DNA from: Alphaproteobacteria bacterium
GTDB lineage: Bacteria > Pseudomonadota > Alphaproteobacteria > UBA8366 > Aestuariispiraceae
DNA: 64,000 bases
Direction: 5' to 3'
Assembly (NCBI GenBank): GCA_030065235.1
Contig: JASJDC010000001.1
Location: 186,001-250,000, forward strand
Below are positions 1 through 11,977 of the stretch, piece after piece. The notes under the pieces are model-generated. The model had not been told where the DNA came from. It was given only the letters and a program-made list of their open reading frames with translations, and did no database searches. Position numbers and translations under genes: made by a program. The stretch's first letter is position 1. Each line of letters opens with the position of its first letter.

Positions 1-3875
<3,875 letters not shown>

Positions 3876-3876
<1 letters not shown>

Positions 3877-4577
3877 TGAACAGCGCCGCCTATCTGCAAC
3901 GCCGCAGCGAGATTCAGAATTACTTCGACCGCACCGCGGTCGACGCCTGGCGCAAGCTGACCTCGGACGCGCCGGTCAGCGGCATTCGCGCGACGGTGCG
4001 AGCCGGCCGCGATCGGATGCGCGCGACCTTGCTGAATTACCTGCCGCAGGACCTTCGCGGGGCTCGGATTCTGGATGCAGGCTGCGGCACGGGGGCTTTG
4101 GCCGTCGAGGCGGCGTTGCGCGGGGCCGATGTCGTCGCGGTGGATCTCTCGCCGCAACTGGTCGATCTGGCCAGGACGCGCGCGCCTGAGGACTTGGGCG
4201 CCGGGCGGATCACCTTCCTTTCCGGCGACATGACGGCGGAGACCCATGGCGATTTCGACCATATCGTCGCCATGGATTCGCTGATCCACTATTCGACCGC
4301 TGACATCGTTGCGATGTTGGAACGGCTGTCTGAACGCACTCGCCATTCGATCCTGTTCACCATCGCGCCGCGCACGCCGGCTTTGGCGGTGATGCATGCG
4401 GTCGGGCGGATGTTCCCGCGCGGCGATCGTTCGCCGGCTTTGTCGCCCGTCGCGCCGGGTGCGTTACATCGCCGGATCGGCGAGTCGCCTGATTTGAGCC
4501 TTTGGGAAGTCGGCCGCCATCAGCGGATCAAGAGCGGCTTCTATCAATCCATGGCGCATGAGCTGGTGAGGGCGTGA
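3876..4577 (+). CDS. bchM: Mg-protoporphyrin IX O-methyltransferase
   Basis: Class I SAM methyltransferase of 233 residues that methylates the ring C propionate of Mg-protoporphyrin IX, making the substrate for the AcsF cyclase encoded further downstream. Motif I is ILDAGCGTGALAVEAA near residues 64-79, followed by the acidic loop VVAVDLS. The ATG overlaps the bchL stop by one base (TGATG), so it belongs to the bchHLM transcript. Length and order match bchM of purple bacteria. Confidence 0.95.
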
Positions 4578-4584
4578 GGCAGTT

Positions 4585-6033
4585 ATGAGCGAGAAATACG
4601 TCGCCATAGCGCAGTTCTGGTCCCGTCTGGGGACCAATTTCCTGCCCTTCGCCGATGCGGCCTCGGAGGAGTTGCCGCTGGGCCGGCTGCTGCGCCTGTC
4701 GCTGTTCCAGATCTCGGTCGGGATGGCGGTGGTGCTGCTGACGGGCACGCTGAACCGGGTGATGATCGTCGAGTTGAGCGTACCGGCCTGGCTGGTCGCG
4801 CTGATGGTCTCGCTGCCGCTGCTGTTTGCGCCGTTCCGGGCGCTGATCGGCTACAAGTCAGACACCTACCGGTCCTATCTGGGCGTGCGTCGCACCCCGT
4901 ATCTCTGGCGGGGGTCGCTGCTGCAGTTCGGCGGCCTCGCGATCATGCCATTCGCCCTGCTGGTCCTGAGCGGCGATGTCCGCGGCGGCTCGCCCGTCTG
5001 GGGACAGATCGGCGCCGCGCTCGCCTTCCTGATGGTCGGCGCCGGGCTGCATACGACACAGACGGCCGGGCTGGCGCTGGCGACGGATCTGGCCAAGCCG
5101 GAAAACCGCCCGCGCGTCGTCGCCTTGCTTTATGTCATGCTGTTGGTCGGGATGGGGCTCAGCGCCTTGGTCTTCGGGCTTTTGCTGCAAGACTTCACGG
5201 AAGTGCGCCTAATCAAGGTGATCCAGGGCGCCGCTGTCGCCACCATGGTCCTGAATTTCGTCGCGCTTTGGAAACAGGAGGCGCGCGATCCGCATCTGAC
5301 CCGGCACGACGCGAAGCGGCCGAGCTTCCAGGCGGTCTGGCGCGAGTTCAATTCGGAGGGGCGTGTCCCGCGTCTTCTTTGGACCGTCGGCTTGGGCGCC
5401 GCCGCCTTCAGCATGCAGGACGTGCTGCTGGAACCCTATGGCGCGCAAGTGCTGGGGCTTTCCGTTTCGGCGACGACGGTGCTGACGGCGATCCTGGCCG
5501 CCGGCACGCTGTTAGGCTTCGCGCTGGCCGCGCGGCTTCAGGCGCGCGGGTCGGATGAGCTGCGGGTCGCGGCTTTGGGGCTCGTGATGGGCGTCCCGGC
5601 CTTTTCTTGCGTGATTTTCGCCGATCCGTTGCAGAGCGCCGCTTTGTTCCAGGCCGGCGTCGGCCTGATCGGCTTTGGCGGCGGCCTGTTCGCGGTCGGG
5701 ACCATGTCCGCAGCCATGGCGATGGCCACCAACGGCAATAGCGGCATCGCGGTCGGCGCCTGGGGCGCGGTTCAAGCGACCGCGACCGGCGGCGCGATCG
5801 CCCTTGGCGGGATCATACGCGACATTTTCGACGGGCTCGCCCGTTCCGGCGCGTTAGGCGAGGCCTTGGACCACGCCGCCGCCGGATACGGCATCGTCTA
5901 TCACCTTGAAATCCTTCTGTTGTTTATGGCTCTGGCGGCCTTGGGCCCGTTGGTGAGAACCAGCGGCCGGGGCGTCGGGGCGGCCGCATCGCGGAAGGAT
6001 GTGAAATTCGGATTGGCCGAGTTTCCGAACTGA
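4585..6033 (+). CDS. lhaA: LhaA, PucC-family LH1 assembly factor
   Basis: PucC/LhaA-family major-facilitator-type membrane protein, 482 residues with about twelve hydrophobic segments. Family members in Rhodobacter aid LH1 assembly, possibly by handing bacteriochlorophyll to the antenna polypeptides. The region GYKSDTYRSYLGVRRTPY after TM2 is typical of the family. It lies between bchM and puhA, the usual lhaA position, and starts seven bases after the bchM stop. A second PucC-family protein is encoded at 37843-39282 beside bchG; this one is assigned lhaA by position. Confidence 0.93.
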   Translation: MSEKYVAIAQFWSRLGTNFLPFADAASEELPLGRLLRLSLFQISVGMAVVLLTGTLNRVMIVELSVPAWLVALMVSLPLLFAPFRALIGYKSDTYRSYLGVRRTPYLWRGSLLQFGGLAIMPFALLVLSGDVRGGSPVWGQIGAALAFLMVGAGLHTTQTAGLALATDLAKPENRPRVVALLYVMLLVGMGLSALVFGLLLQDFTEVRLIKVIQGAAVATMVLNFVALWKQEARDPHLTRHDAKRPSFQAVWREFNSEGRVPRLLWTVGLGAAAFSMQDVLLEPYGAQVLGLSVSATTVLTAILAAGTLLGFALAARLQARGSDELRVAALGLVMGVPAFSCVIFADPLQSAALFQAGVGLIGFGGGLFAVGTMSAAMAMATNGNSGIAVGAWGAVQATATGGAIALGGIIRDIFDGLARSGALGEALDHAAAGYGIVYHLEILLLFMALAALGPLVRTSGRGVGAAASRKDVKFGLAEFPN

Positions 6034-6056
6034 AGCGGCAAATCTAGGAGGGCGAC

Positions 6057-6839
6057 ATGGAAGTCGGCGCGATTACTGGATACATCGATGTGGCGCAGGT
6101 CACGCTCTATGTATTTTGGATCTTCTTCTTCGGACTGATCATCTATTTGGTCCAGGAGAACAAGCGGGAAGGCTACCCGTTGCACACGGACTCTCTGGAC
6201 CCGGCCGGACGGCGCGAGATTGCGGGCCTGACTGGTCTGCCGAAGCCGAAAACCTTTACCATGCTGGACGGCTCGACCTTCCAAGCGCCCAATCCGGCGA
6301 ACGCCGACATGCGGACGTTGAACGCCACCCATGGCGGGCGCGAAAGCACGGGCTTTCCAATCGACCCGACGGGCGATCCGCTGCTGGCGGGCGTCGGGCC
6401 CGGTTCCTGGACCGAGCGCGCGGATGTGCCGGATATGGGGCTGGATGGCCGTCCGAAGATCATTCCAATGCGCTTGGACGAGGCGTTCCATGTCGATGAG
6501 GATGACGCCGATCCCCGGGGCATGCCGGTCATCGGCGCCGATGGCGAGACCGGCGGGACGATCACCGATATCTGGATCGATCCGGGCGAGCATCTGATCC
6601 GCTTCCTGGAAGCGGATGTCGGCGGCGGCAAGACGGCGCTCATCCCGATGAATCTGGCCAAGGTCGAAGGCGGTCGCGGCTGCGTCACGGTGCGCGCCAT
6701 CACCGGGGCCCAGTTCGCCAATATCCCGGCCTTGGCGAAGCCGGACCAGGTCACACGGCTCGAGGAAGAGAAGATCTACGGCTATTTCGGAGCCGGTACG
6801 CTCTATGCGATCCCGGGCCGGGCCGATCCGATCATCTGA
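6057..6839 (+). CDS. puhA: Photosynthetic reaction centre H subunit
   Basis: H subunit of the type II reaction centre, 260 residues. One N-terminal transmembrane helix (about residues 10-32, VTLYVFWIFFFGLIIYLV) is followed by a cytoplasmic PRC-barrel domain (for example GTITDIWIDPGEHLIRF) that caps the L-M dimer and helps proton transfer to QB. A strong ribosome site (AGGAGGG, ahead of ATG 6057) sets the start. It ends in a TGATG overlap with puhB. Confidence 0.97.
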   Translation: MEVGAITGYIDVAQVTLYVFWIFFFGLIIYLVQENKREGYPLHTDSLDPAGRREIAGLTGLPKPKTFTMLDGSTFQAPNPANADMRTLNATHGGRESTGFPIDPTGDPLLAGVGPGSWTERADVPDMGLDGRPKIIPMRLDEAFHVDEDDADPRGMPVIGADGETGGTITDIWIDPGEHLIRFLEADVGGGKTALIPMNLAKVEGGRGCVTVRAITGAQFANIPALAKPDQVTRLEEEKIYGYFGAGTLYAIPGRADPII

Positions 6840-7612
6840 TGGAACAGGCAGCGACGAGGGAGTCGGCGATGAAAGACGCAGCCGAAAACAACGCCGGGAC
6901 GCAGGCGGATGCTCACGGTCACGATGACCTTGAGATCGAGCCGGTGCCCGGCCTGCCCGGCCATCTGCCCGACGGCGAGACGCTGATCTGGCAGGGCAAG
7001 CCGCATTGGTGGGGCATCGCCCTGCGCGTCTTCCATATCCGCAAGGTCTTCGTCTATTTCTGTCTGCTGGTCTCCTGGCGTGGGGTCACGGCGATCTATG
7101 ACGGCGAAGAGGGCGGGGCGGCGCTCGCCGGCATGCTGAATTTCACCGGGGCCTCGATCCTGGGATTGGTGCTGCTGGCTGTGCTGGCCAAACTCTACGC
7201 CAGGACGACGATCTACACGATCACCAGCAAGCGCGTTGTGATCCGGTTCGGCGTCGCGCTGAGCATGGCGGTGAATTTCCCATTCGCCAAAGTGACCGGC
7301 GCGGCCCTGCGGACCTGTCCCGACGGCACCGCCGACATCCCGCTGACCATGCAGGGGCCAGATAAGATCGCCTATCTGCACCTGTGGCCTTTCGCCCGGC
7401 CTGGGCGTTATCGCAAGCCGGAACCGATGCTAAGGGCGGTAAAGGAACCGGAACGCGTGGCGGCGTTGTTAAGCGACGCGCTCAAGGCCGAAATCGGCGC
7501 AGAAGTGACCGAGGTCAATGCTGGGACTCAGGACGCCGCCCAAACTGCTCAAGATTCTGCCGCGCGTCCGGCGCATTCGGGACTAAAACCCGACCTGGTC
7601 GCCGCGGAATAA
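6839..7612 (+). CDS. puhB: PuhB, reaction centre assembly protein
   Basis: Membrane protein of 257 residues whose homologues help assemble the reaction centre in Rhodobacter. A hydrophilic N-terminus is followed by two or three hydrophobic segments (about residues 75-130) and a bacterial PH-like domain (TITSKRVVIRFGVALSMAVNFPF). The first ATG overlaps the puhA stop. An internal ATG at 6869 (MKDAAENN), behind GACGAGGGAG, is a credible alternative that would remove ten residues. It is followed by puhC after 47 bases. Confidence 0.93.
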   Translation: MEQAATRESAMKDAAENNAGTQADAHGHDDLEIEPVPGLPGHLPDGETLIWQGKPHWWGIALRVFHIRKVFVYFCLLVSWRGVTAIYDGEEGGAALAGMLNFTGASILGLVLLAVLAKLYARTTIYTITSKRVVIRFGVALSMAVNFPFAKVTGAALRTCPDGTADIPLTMQGPDKIAYLHLWPFARPGRYRKPEPMLRAVKEPERVAALLSDALKAEIGAEVTEVNAGTQDAAQTAQDSAARPAHSGLKPDLVAAE

Positions 7613-7659
7613 AGGGCTGAGAGGGGAAAGGATCGGGGAAGGCCCGAGGAAGGCAAGAT

Positions 7660-8145
7660 ATGGCCGAAGCTCACTCGCATCGTTCCGCGCCGCCGTCGCA
7701 TGATCCGACGGTCCCGCGCTTTATGCTGATTGCGACGGCGATCCTGCTGGTCGGCGTCATCGCGGTCGCGGCCTTGTCGCGTCAGGGCGTGATCGGCCGC
7801 GGCGGCGAGGCGCCGATCGTCGCGCCGGAGCAAAGCCGGGCGCTTTTCTTCAAGGATCGCAGCCAAGGCGGGATCGCTGTCATCTCTGCGGAGACCGGCG
7901 ACGTGGTCGCTGTCGTCGCGCCCGGCGAAGGCGGCTTCCTGCGCGGCGTTGTGCGCGGTCTGGTCGGCGAGCGAAAGCAACGGGATATCACCGCCGCCAC
8001 GCCTTTCGATCTGAACCGCTATGCGGATGGCCGCGTCACGCTGTCCGACCCAATGACGGGCAGGTCGATTGAGTTGGTCTCTTTCGGCGAGACGAATCTG
8101 GCTGTCTTCACACGGCTGTTTGAGGATTTGGAGGCGGCGGAATGA
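7660..8145 (+). CDS. puhC: PuhC, photosynthetic complex assembly protein
   Basis: Single-span membrane protein of 161 residues. The N-terminal cytoplasmic tail is followed by one helix (about residues 24-43) and a soluble domain containing ISAETGDVVAVVAPGEGGFLRGVVRGL, a region shared by PuhC proteins. Family work in Rhodobacter links it to reaction centre and LH1 organisation. The ribosome site GAGGAAGG lies nine bases before ATG 7660. It overlaps the next gene by ATGA. Confidence 0.9.
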   Translation: MAEAHSHRSAPPSHDPTVPRFMLIATAILLVGVIAVAALSRQGVIGRGGEAPIVAPEQSRALFFKDRSQGGIAVISAETGDVVAVVAPGEGGFLRGVVRGLVGERKQRDITAATPFDLNRYADGRVTLSDPMTGRSIELVSFGETNLAVFTRLFEDLEAAE

Positions 8146-8450
8146 GCGCGTTGATGACGGATTTGTTCGGGAGCCGGTTCGATGTCGGCTGTACGGTCGA
8201 TATCGAAAACTCGTTCGAGAACCTGCACGCCTATGTCGATCTCGACGGCGACCCGGAGATCGTACCCGGAGACCGCGTCAAGGTGCATGGCGAACCGGTC
8301 ACCGTCAGCTATGGCGAGAAATTGGTGCTGCGCCGTATGGCGACGGTGCATAAGGCGACGGCTTTGGAGCGGGCTTGGAGCCGGTTCACCGGCAATCTGG
8401 ATTTCATTGAAATGTTCGAAGTGAGCTTTACACCGAAACGCGCGCTTTAG
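8142..8450 (+). CDS. Conserved small protein of the puh operon, unknown function
   Basis: Soluble protein of 102 residues with no signal peptide or membrane span. It is rich in beta-type segments (EIVPGDRVKVHGEPVTVSYGEKL, then a C-terminal FIEMFEVSFTPKRAL). A small unnamed gene is usual between puhC and acsF or puhE in purple bacteria, so it is probably a conserved partner of the assembly genes, but no biochemical role can be read from the sequence. Start ATG 8142 overlaps the puhC stop. Confidence 0.85.
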   Translation: MSALMTDLFGSRFDVGCTVDIENSFENLHAYVDLDGDPEIVPGDRVKVHGEPVTVSYGEKLVLRRMATVHKATALERAWSRFTGNLDFIEMFEVSFTPKRAL

Positions 8451-8456
8451 GCGCGG

Positions 8457-8482
8457 TGTAGAGCGCCAATTGGCATGCTACA
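8457..8482. promoter_or_regulatory. Nested palindrome upstream of acsF
   Basis: A perfect 10-bp palindrome GCCAATTGGC (8465-8474) sits exactly at the centre of a second dyad, TGTAG (8457-8461) and CTACA (8478-8482). The shared centre is between 8469 and 8470. It lies just after the stop of the preceding small gene and 30 bases before the acsF start. With no unpaired loop at the centre it suits a dimeric DNA-binding protein better than an RNA hairpin. The outer half-sites resemble PpsR half-sites (TGT...ACA), but the spacing is 20, not 12. Confidence 0.45.
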
Positions 8483-8512
8483 GTCTGGGAACTTGGGGAA
8501 GGAACCGGGACA

Positions 8513-9580
8513 ATGACCATAGAAACGCTGTCGGTGACGTCGGAAGATACGACGCGCATGGCGCAAGAAAACACGGTGCTGAGCCCGCGCTTCTACACCA
8601 CCGATTTCGATGCGCTGGACAAGATGGACGTGACGCCGGTGCGGGCCGAATGGGATCCGCTGATTGAGGAGATGCGGTCCGATCCGAACAAGAACCATTT
8701 CCGCAAGGACAATCGTTGGGACCCGGCCAGCCTCCAGGATCTGCCAGAGGACCTGCGCAAGGAATTCATCGATTTCCTGGTCAGCTCGCTGACCGCCGAG
8801 TTTTCCGGCTGCATCCTCTATGCGGAGATGAAGAAACGCGGCAGCAATCCCGATATCTGCGAGCTCTTTTCGCTAATGGCGCGCGACGAATCCCGGCATG
8901 CGGGCTTCATCAATGACGCGCTGAAAGAGTTCAATATCGGGATCGATCTGAGCTTCCTGACCAAGACGAAGAAATACACCTTCTTCAAACCGAAATACAT
9001 TTTCTACTCGGTCTATCTGTCGGAGAAGATCGGCTATTCGCGCTATATCACCATCTTCCGCCAGTTGGAGCGGCATCCGGAACTGCGCTTCCACCCGATC
9101 TTCAAATGGTTCGAAGAATGGTGCAATGACGAATTCCGGCATGGCGAGGCCTTCGCGCTTCTGATGCGCGCCAACCCGCATCTGTTGCGGGGCCATAACA
9201 AGATCTGGATCAAGTTTTTCCAGCTCGCGGTCTTCGCGACGATGTATGTCCGCGATCATTCCCGCCCGGCCTTCCACAAGGCGTTGGGGCTGGACCCGAC
9301 CGACTACGACTATCGCGTGTTCCGGATTTGCAGCGATATCTGCGAGCAGGTCTTTCCGGTGACGCTGGATATCGACAACCCGCAATTCCGCTCCCTGATG
9401 GAAAGCATCCGGCGCTGCGCGGACGGGATCGAGCGCGGCAAGCAACAGGGCGGCGTGCTCGGCCTCGCCAAGCAACTTGGCTATCTGTCCGGCACCGCCT
9501 TCTCCTTCGCCCGGCTGATGATCCTGCCCGGCAAGAAGAAGGGCCTGCCGGAAACCTGCCGGCTTCAACCGGCCTGGTGA
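8513..9580 (+). CDS. acsF: Mg-protoporphyrin IX monomethyl ester oxidative cyclase AcsF
   Basis: Di-iron, O2-dependent cyclase, 355 residues, that forms the isocyclic ring E to give divinyl-protochlorophyllide. Two carboxylate/His pairs expected of the di-iron centre are visible: DESRHAGF (about residues 123-130) and [10 protein letters not shown] (about 204-213), with the preceding helix [15 protein letters not shown] supplying another Glu. The ribosome site AAGGAA precedes ATG 8513. The anaerobic counterpart BchE is not in the window, so the visible cluster favours pigment synthesis in the presence of some oxygen. Confidence 0.96.
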   Translation: MTIETLSVTSEDTTRMAQENTVLSPRFYTTDFDALDKMDVTPVRAEWDPLIEEMRSDPNKNHFRKDNRWDPASLQDLPEDLRKEFIDFLVSSLTAEFSGCILYAEMKKRGSNPDICELFSLMARDESRHAGFINDALKEFNIGIDLSFLTKTKKYTFFKPKYIFYSVYLSEKIGYSRYITIFRQLERHPELRFHPIFKWFEEWCNDEFRHGEAFALLMRANPHLLRGHNKIWIKFFQLAVFATMYVRDHSRPAFHKALGLDPTDYDYRVFRICSDICEQVFPVTLDIDNPQFRSLMESIRRCADGIERGKQQGGVLGLAKQLGYLSGTAFSFARLMILPGKKKGLPETCRLQPAW

Positions 9581-9620
9581 ACCTATTCATGCGGCGCCTG
9601 ACCCAAATGATGGAGCGTGT

Positions 9621-10547
9621 GTGAGCATGGCGGATTACCTGATCCCCGTGGCGACCGCGCTTTTCGTCTGGTGGTTCAGCACCGGCTTTGTGCTGTGGCT
9701 GAACCAACTGCCGGCGTCGACCCATCGGCGCAGCCTGATTGGGGCCTCGATCCTGTCAGGCGTCGCGCTTTATGTCCTGGCGGCGACGGCGGATCTACAG
9801 ACGCAGTTCAGCGCCATCGCGGCCTTCGCGGCGGCGATCGTGATCTGGGGCTGGTGCGAGTTGAGCTTCCTGCTCGGCATGGTCACCGGGCCGCGGCGTG
9901 AGGGGTGCCCCGAAGGCGCGGACCGCTGGACCCGTTTTGGCTTTGCGGCGAAAGCGTTGGCTTACCATGAGGCGGCCCTGCTGATCGGACTGGGATTGGT
10001 CGCGCTGGTCACCTGGAACGGCGAGAATCAGGTCGGGTTGTGGACGTATCTGGTTCTCTTCTTCATGCGCCTGTCTGCCAAGCTGAATATCTTCCTCGGC
10101 GTGCCGAACATGAATGAAGAATTCCTGCCCAAGCGGTTGGCCTATCTGAAAAGCTACTTCGCGACCCGGCCGATGAACGGGTTGTTCCCGATTTCGGTGA
10201 CAGCGGCGGCCTTGGCCGGCGCGTATGTCTTTCATGCCGCCTTCGCCGTGGATGTCACTGAGTATGGGATCGCCGCCTTCATGCTGACCGGGTCCCTAAT
10301 ACTTCTGGGCACGGTCGAACATTGGCTGCTCGTGCTGCCGATCCCGGATGCGGCCTTATGGCGTTGGGCGATCCGTTCGGAGATCGCCGATCTGACGCCG
10401 ATCGAGAACGAGCCAGAAACGTCTGGTCCGGACATAACCGGGGCCGAAATCAAACCGTTTTCCCGTCCTACCGCCGCCTTGGAAGGGGGCGGGCGTGTGG
10501 ATGACGGGATGAAGCCGCTCGCCGCCGCCGCGGCGAGTCGACAATAA
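9621..10547 (+). CDS. puhE: PuhE, photosynthetic complex assembly protein 2
   Basis: Polytopic membrane protein of 308 residues (DUF3623-type) with about seven hydrophobic segments. Homologues in Rhodobacter modulate reaction centre and antenna levels. Typical are the N-terminal helix FVWWFSTGFVLWLNQLP and the cytoplasmic loop KLNIFLGVPNMNEEFLP. GTG 9621 lies five bases after GGAG and ATG 9627 eleven after, so the start may be either codon. It stands between acsF and hemA, its usual place. Confidence 0.92.
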   Translation: MSMADYLIPVATALFVWWFSTGFVLWLNQLPASTHRRSLIGASILSGVALYVLAATADLQTQFSAIAAFAAAIVIWGWCELSFLLGMVTGPRREGCPEGADRWTRFGFAAKALAYHEAALLIGLGLVALVTWNGENQVGLWTYLVLFFMRLSAKLNIFLGVPNMNEEFLPKRLAYLKSYFATRPMNGLFPISVTAAALAGAYVFHAAFAVDVTEYGIAAFMLTGSLILLGTVEHWLLVLPIPDAALWRWAIRSEIADLTPIENEPETSGPDITGAEIKPFSRPTAALEGGGRVDDGMKPLAAAAASRQ

Positions 10548-10562
10548 GGGGGAGAACCTGAC

Positions 10563-11777
10563 ATGGATTACCAAGCTTATTTCAAACAGAGCCTGGATCA
10601 GCTGCGCGACGAGGGCAATTACCGCTATTTCGCCGATCTCGCGCGCAAGAAGGGCTCCTTCCCCTACGCGACTCATCACAACCGGGCCGGCGAGCAGGAA
10701 ACCGTCACCGTCTGGTGCTCGAATGATTATCTCGGCATGGGCCAGAACCCAATCGTGCTCGAGGCGATGCACGCGGCGCTCGAAGAATGCGGCGCCGGCG
10801 CCGGCGGCACGCGCAACATCTCCGGCACGAACCATTATCACGTGCTGCTCGAGCGTGAACTCGCCGACTTGCATCAGAAGGAATCGGCGCTGCTCTTCAC
10901 CTCGGGCTATGTCTCGAACTGGGCCGCGTTGAGCACGCTCGCCGCGCGGCTGCCCAAGTGCATCGTGCTGTCAGACGCGTTGAACCACGCGTCGATGATC
11001 GAAGGCATCCGCCATAGCCGCGCTGAGAAGCATGTCTTCAAACACAACGATCCCGAGGATTTGGACCGGCTGTTGAGCGACATGGACCCGGATCGGCCGA
11101 AACTGATCGCCTTCGAGTCTGTCTATTCGATGGATGGCGATATCGCACCCATCGCCGAGATCTGCGATGTTGCGGACAAGCACAACGCGATGACCTATCT
11201 CGACGAGGTGCATGCGGTCGGCATGTATGGCCCGCGCGGCGGCGGGGTCGCCGAACAGGAAGGCTTGATGGACCGGCTGACGGTGATCGAGGGCACGTTG
11301 GGTAAAGCCTTCGGCGTGGTCGGAGGCTATATCACCGCTTCTGAAGCGCTTTGCGATTTTGTACGCAGCTTCGCCTCAGGCTTCATCTTCACGACCGCCT
11401 TGCCGCCGGCCGTCGCCGCGGGCGCGCGCGCCAGCATCAAGCATCTGAAGAAAAGCGACAGCGAGCGCCGGCTGCAGAAAGAGCGTGCCGGCTATCTGCG
11501 CCAGCGTCTCGATGCGGCGGGCATTCCGCATCTCGACAATCCCAGCCATATCGTCCCGGTCATGGTCTATGACCCGGTGCATTGCCGCGAAATCAGCGAC
11601 CAGCTGATGGAGGGCTATGGCGTCTATGTGCAGCCGATCAACTACCCGACGGTGCCGAAAGGGACGGAGCGCCTGCGCTTCACCCCCGGCCCGCTGCACA
11701 CCGAAGACCAGATCGACCGCCTGGTCGATTGCCTGGCGACGATCTGGGCCTCTCGGGGGTTGCGCAAGGCGGCGTAG
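10563..11777 (+). CDS. hemA: 5-aminolevulinate synthase
   Basis: Pyridoxal-phosphate enzyme condensing glycine and succinyl-CoA to 5-aminolevulinate, the entry step of heme and bacteriochlorophyll synthesis by the C4 pathway. The product is 404 residues. The glycine-rich and active-site regions are clear: [21 protein letters not shown], and [14 protein letters not shown] containing the PLP lysine near residue 247. GGGGAG precedes ATG 10563. It is the last gene of the bchH-puh-acsF block, which couples tetrapyrrole supply to photosystem genes. Use of ALA synthase rather than GltX/HemA is an alphaproteobacterial trait. Confidence 0.96.
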   Translation: MDYQAYFKQSLDQLRDEGNYRYFADLARKKGSFPYATHHNRAGEQETVTVWCSNDYLGMGQNPIVLEAMHAALEECGAGAGGTRNISGTNHYHVLLERELADLHQKESALLFTSGYVSNWAALSTLAARLPKCIVLSDALNHASMIEGIRHSRAEKHVFKHNDPEDLDRLLSDMDPDRPKLIAFESVYSMDGDIAPIAEICDVADKHNAMTYLDEVHAVGMYGPRGGGVAEQEGLMDRLTVIEGTLGKAFGVVGGYITASEALCDFVRSFASGFIFTTALPPAVAAGARASIKHLKKSDSERRLQKERAGYLRQRLDAAGIPHLDNPSHIVPVMVYDPVHCREISDQLMEGYGVYVQPINYPTVPKGTERLRFTPGPLHTEDQIDRLVDCLATIWASRGLRKAA

Positions 11778-11909
11778 CTGGGGCGCGACGCCGGTCCGCG
11801 CCTGGGCGCCAATGGCATGCCCTGGCGACTCGGGCGGGGCCTTCCGCCTCCGCCGCAGCCTGCTTTGCGAACAGCGGTACCAGGTTGTCGCGCATGCGAG
11901 ACTCCGCCT

Positions 11910-11941
11910 ATATGCGTACGATGCACCGTAAATACGCATAT
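11910..11941. promoter_or_regulatory. Perfect 9-bp inverted repeat upstream of triple-repeat secreted protein
   Basis: ATATGCGTA (11910-11918) and its exact complement TACGCATAT (11933-11941) are separated by 14 bases. The site lies 36 bases before the favoured GTG start at 11978. It could be an operator for a dimeric regulator, or a 9-bp stem with a 14-base loop in the leader RNA. The 200 bases between the hemA stop and 11978 hold no other obvious gene. Confidence 0.5.
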
Positions 11942-11977
11942 CCGATAGTAGGAGTCGCAGCACCCTGGGGAACAGCC

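Noticed and set aside
11806-11820. Second copy of the acsF upstream motif (GCGCCAATGGCATGC) after hemA
   Set aside because: It matches GCGCCAATTGGCATGC with one base missing, which destroys the palindrome, and lacks the outer arms; probably chance.
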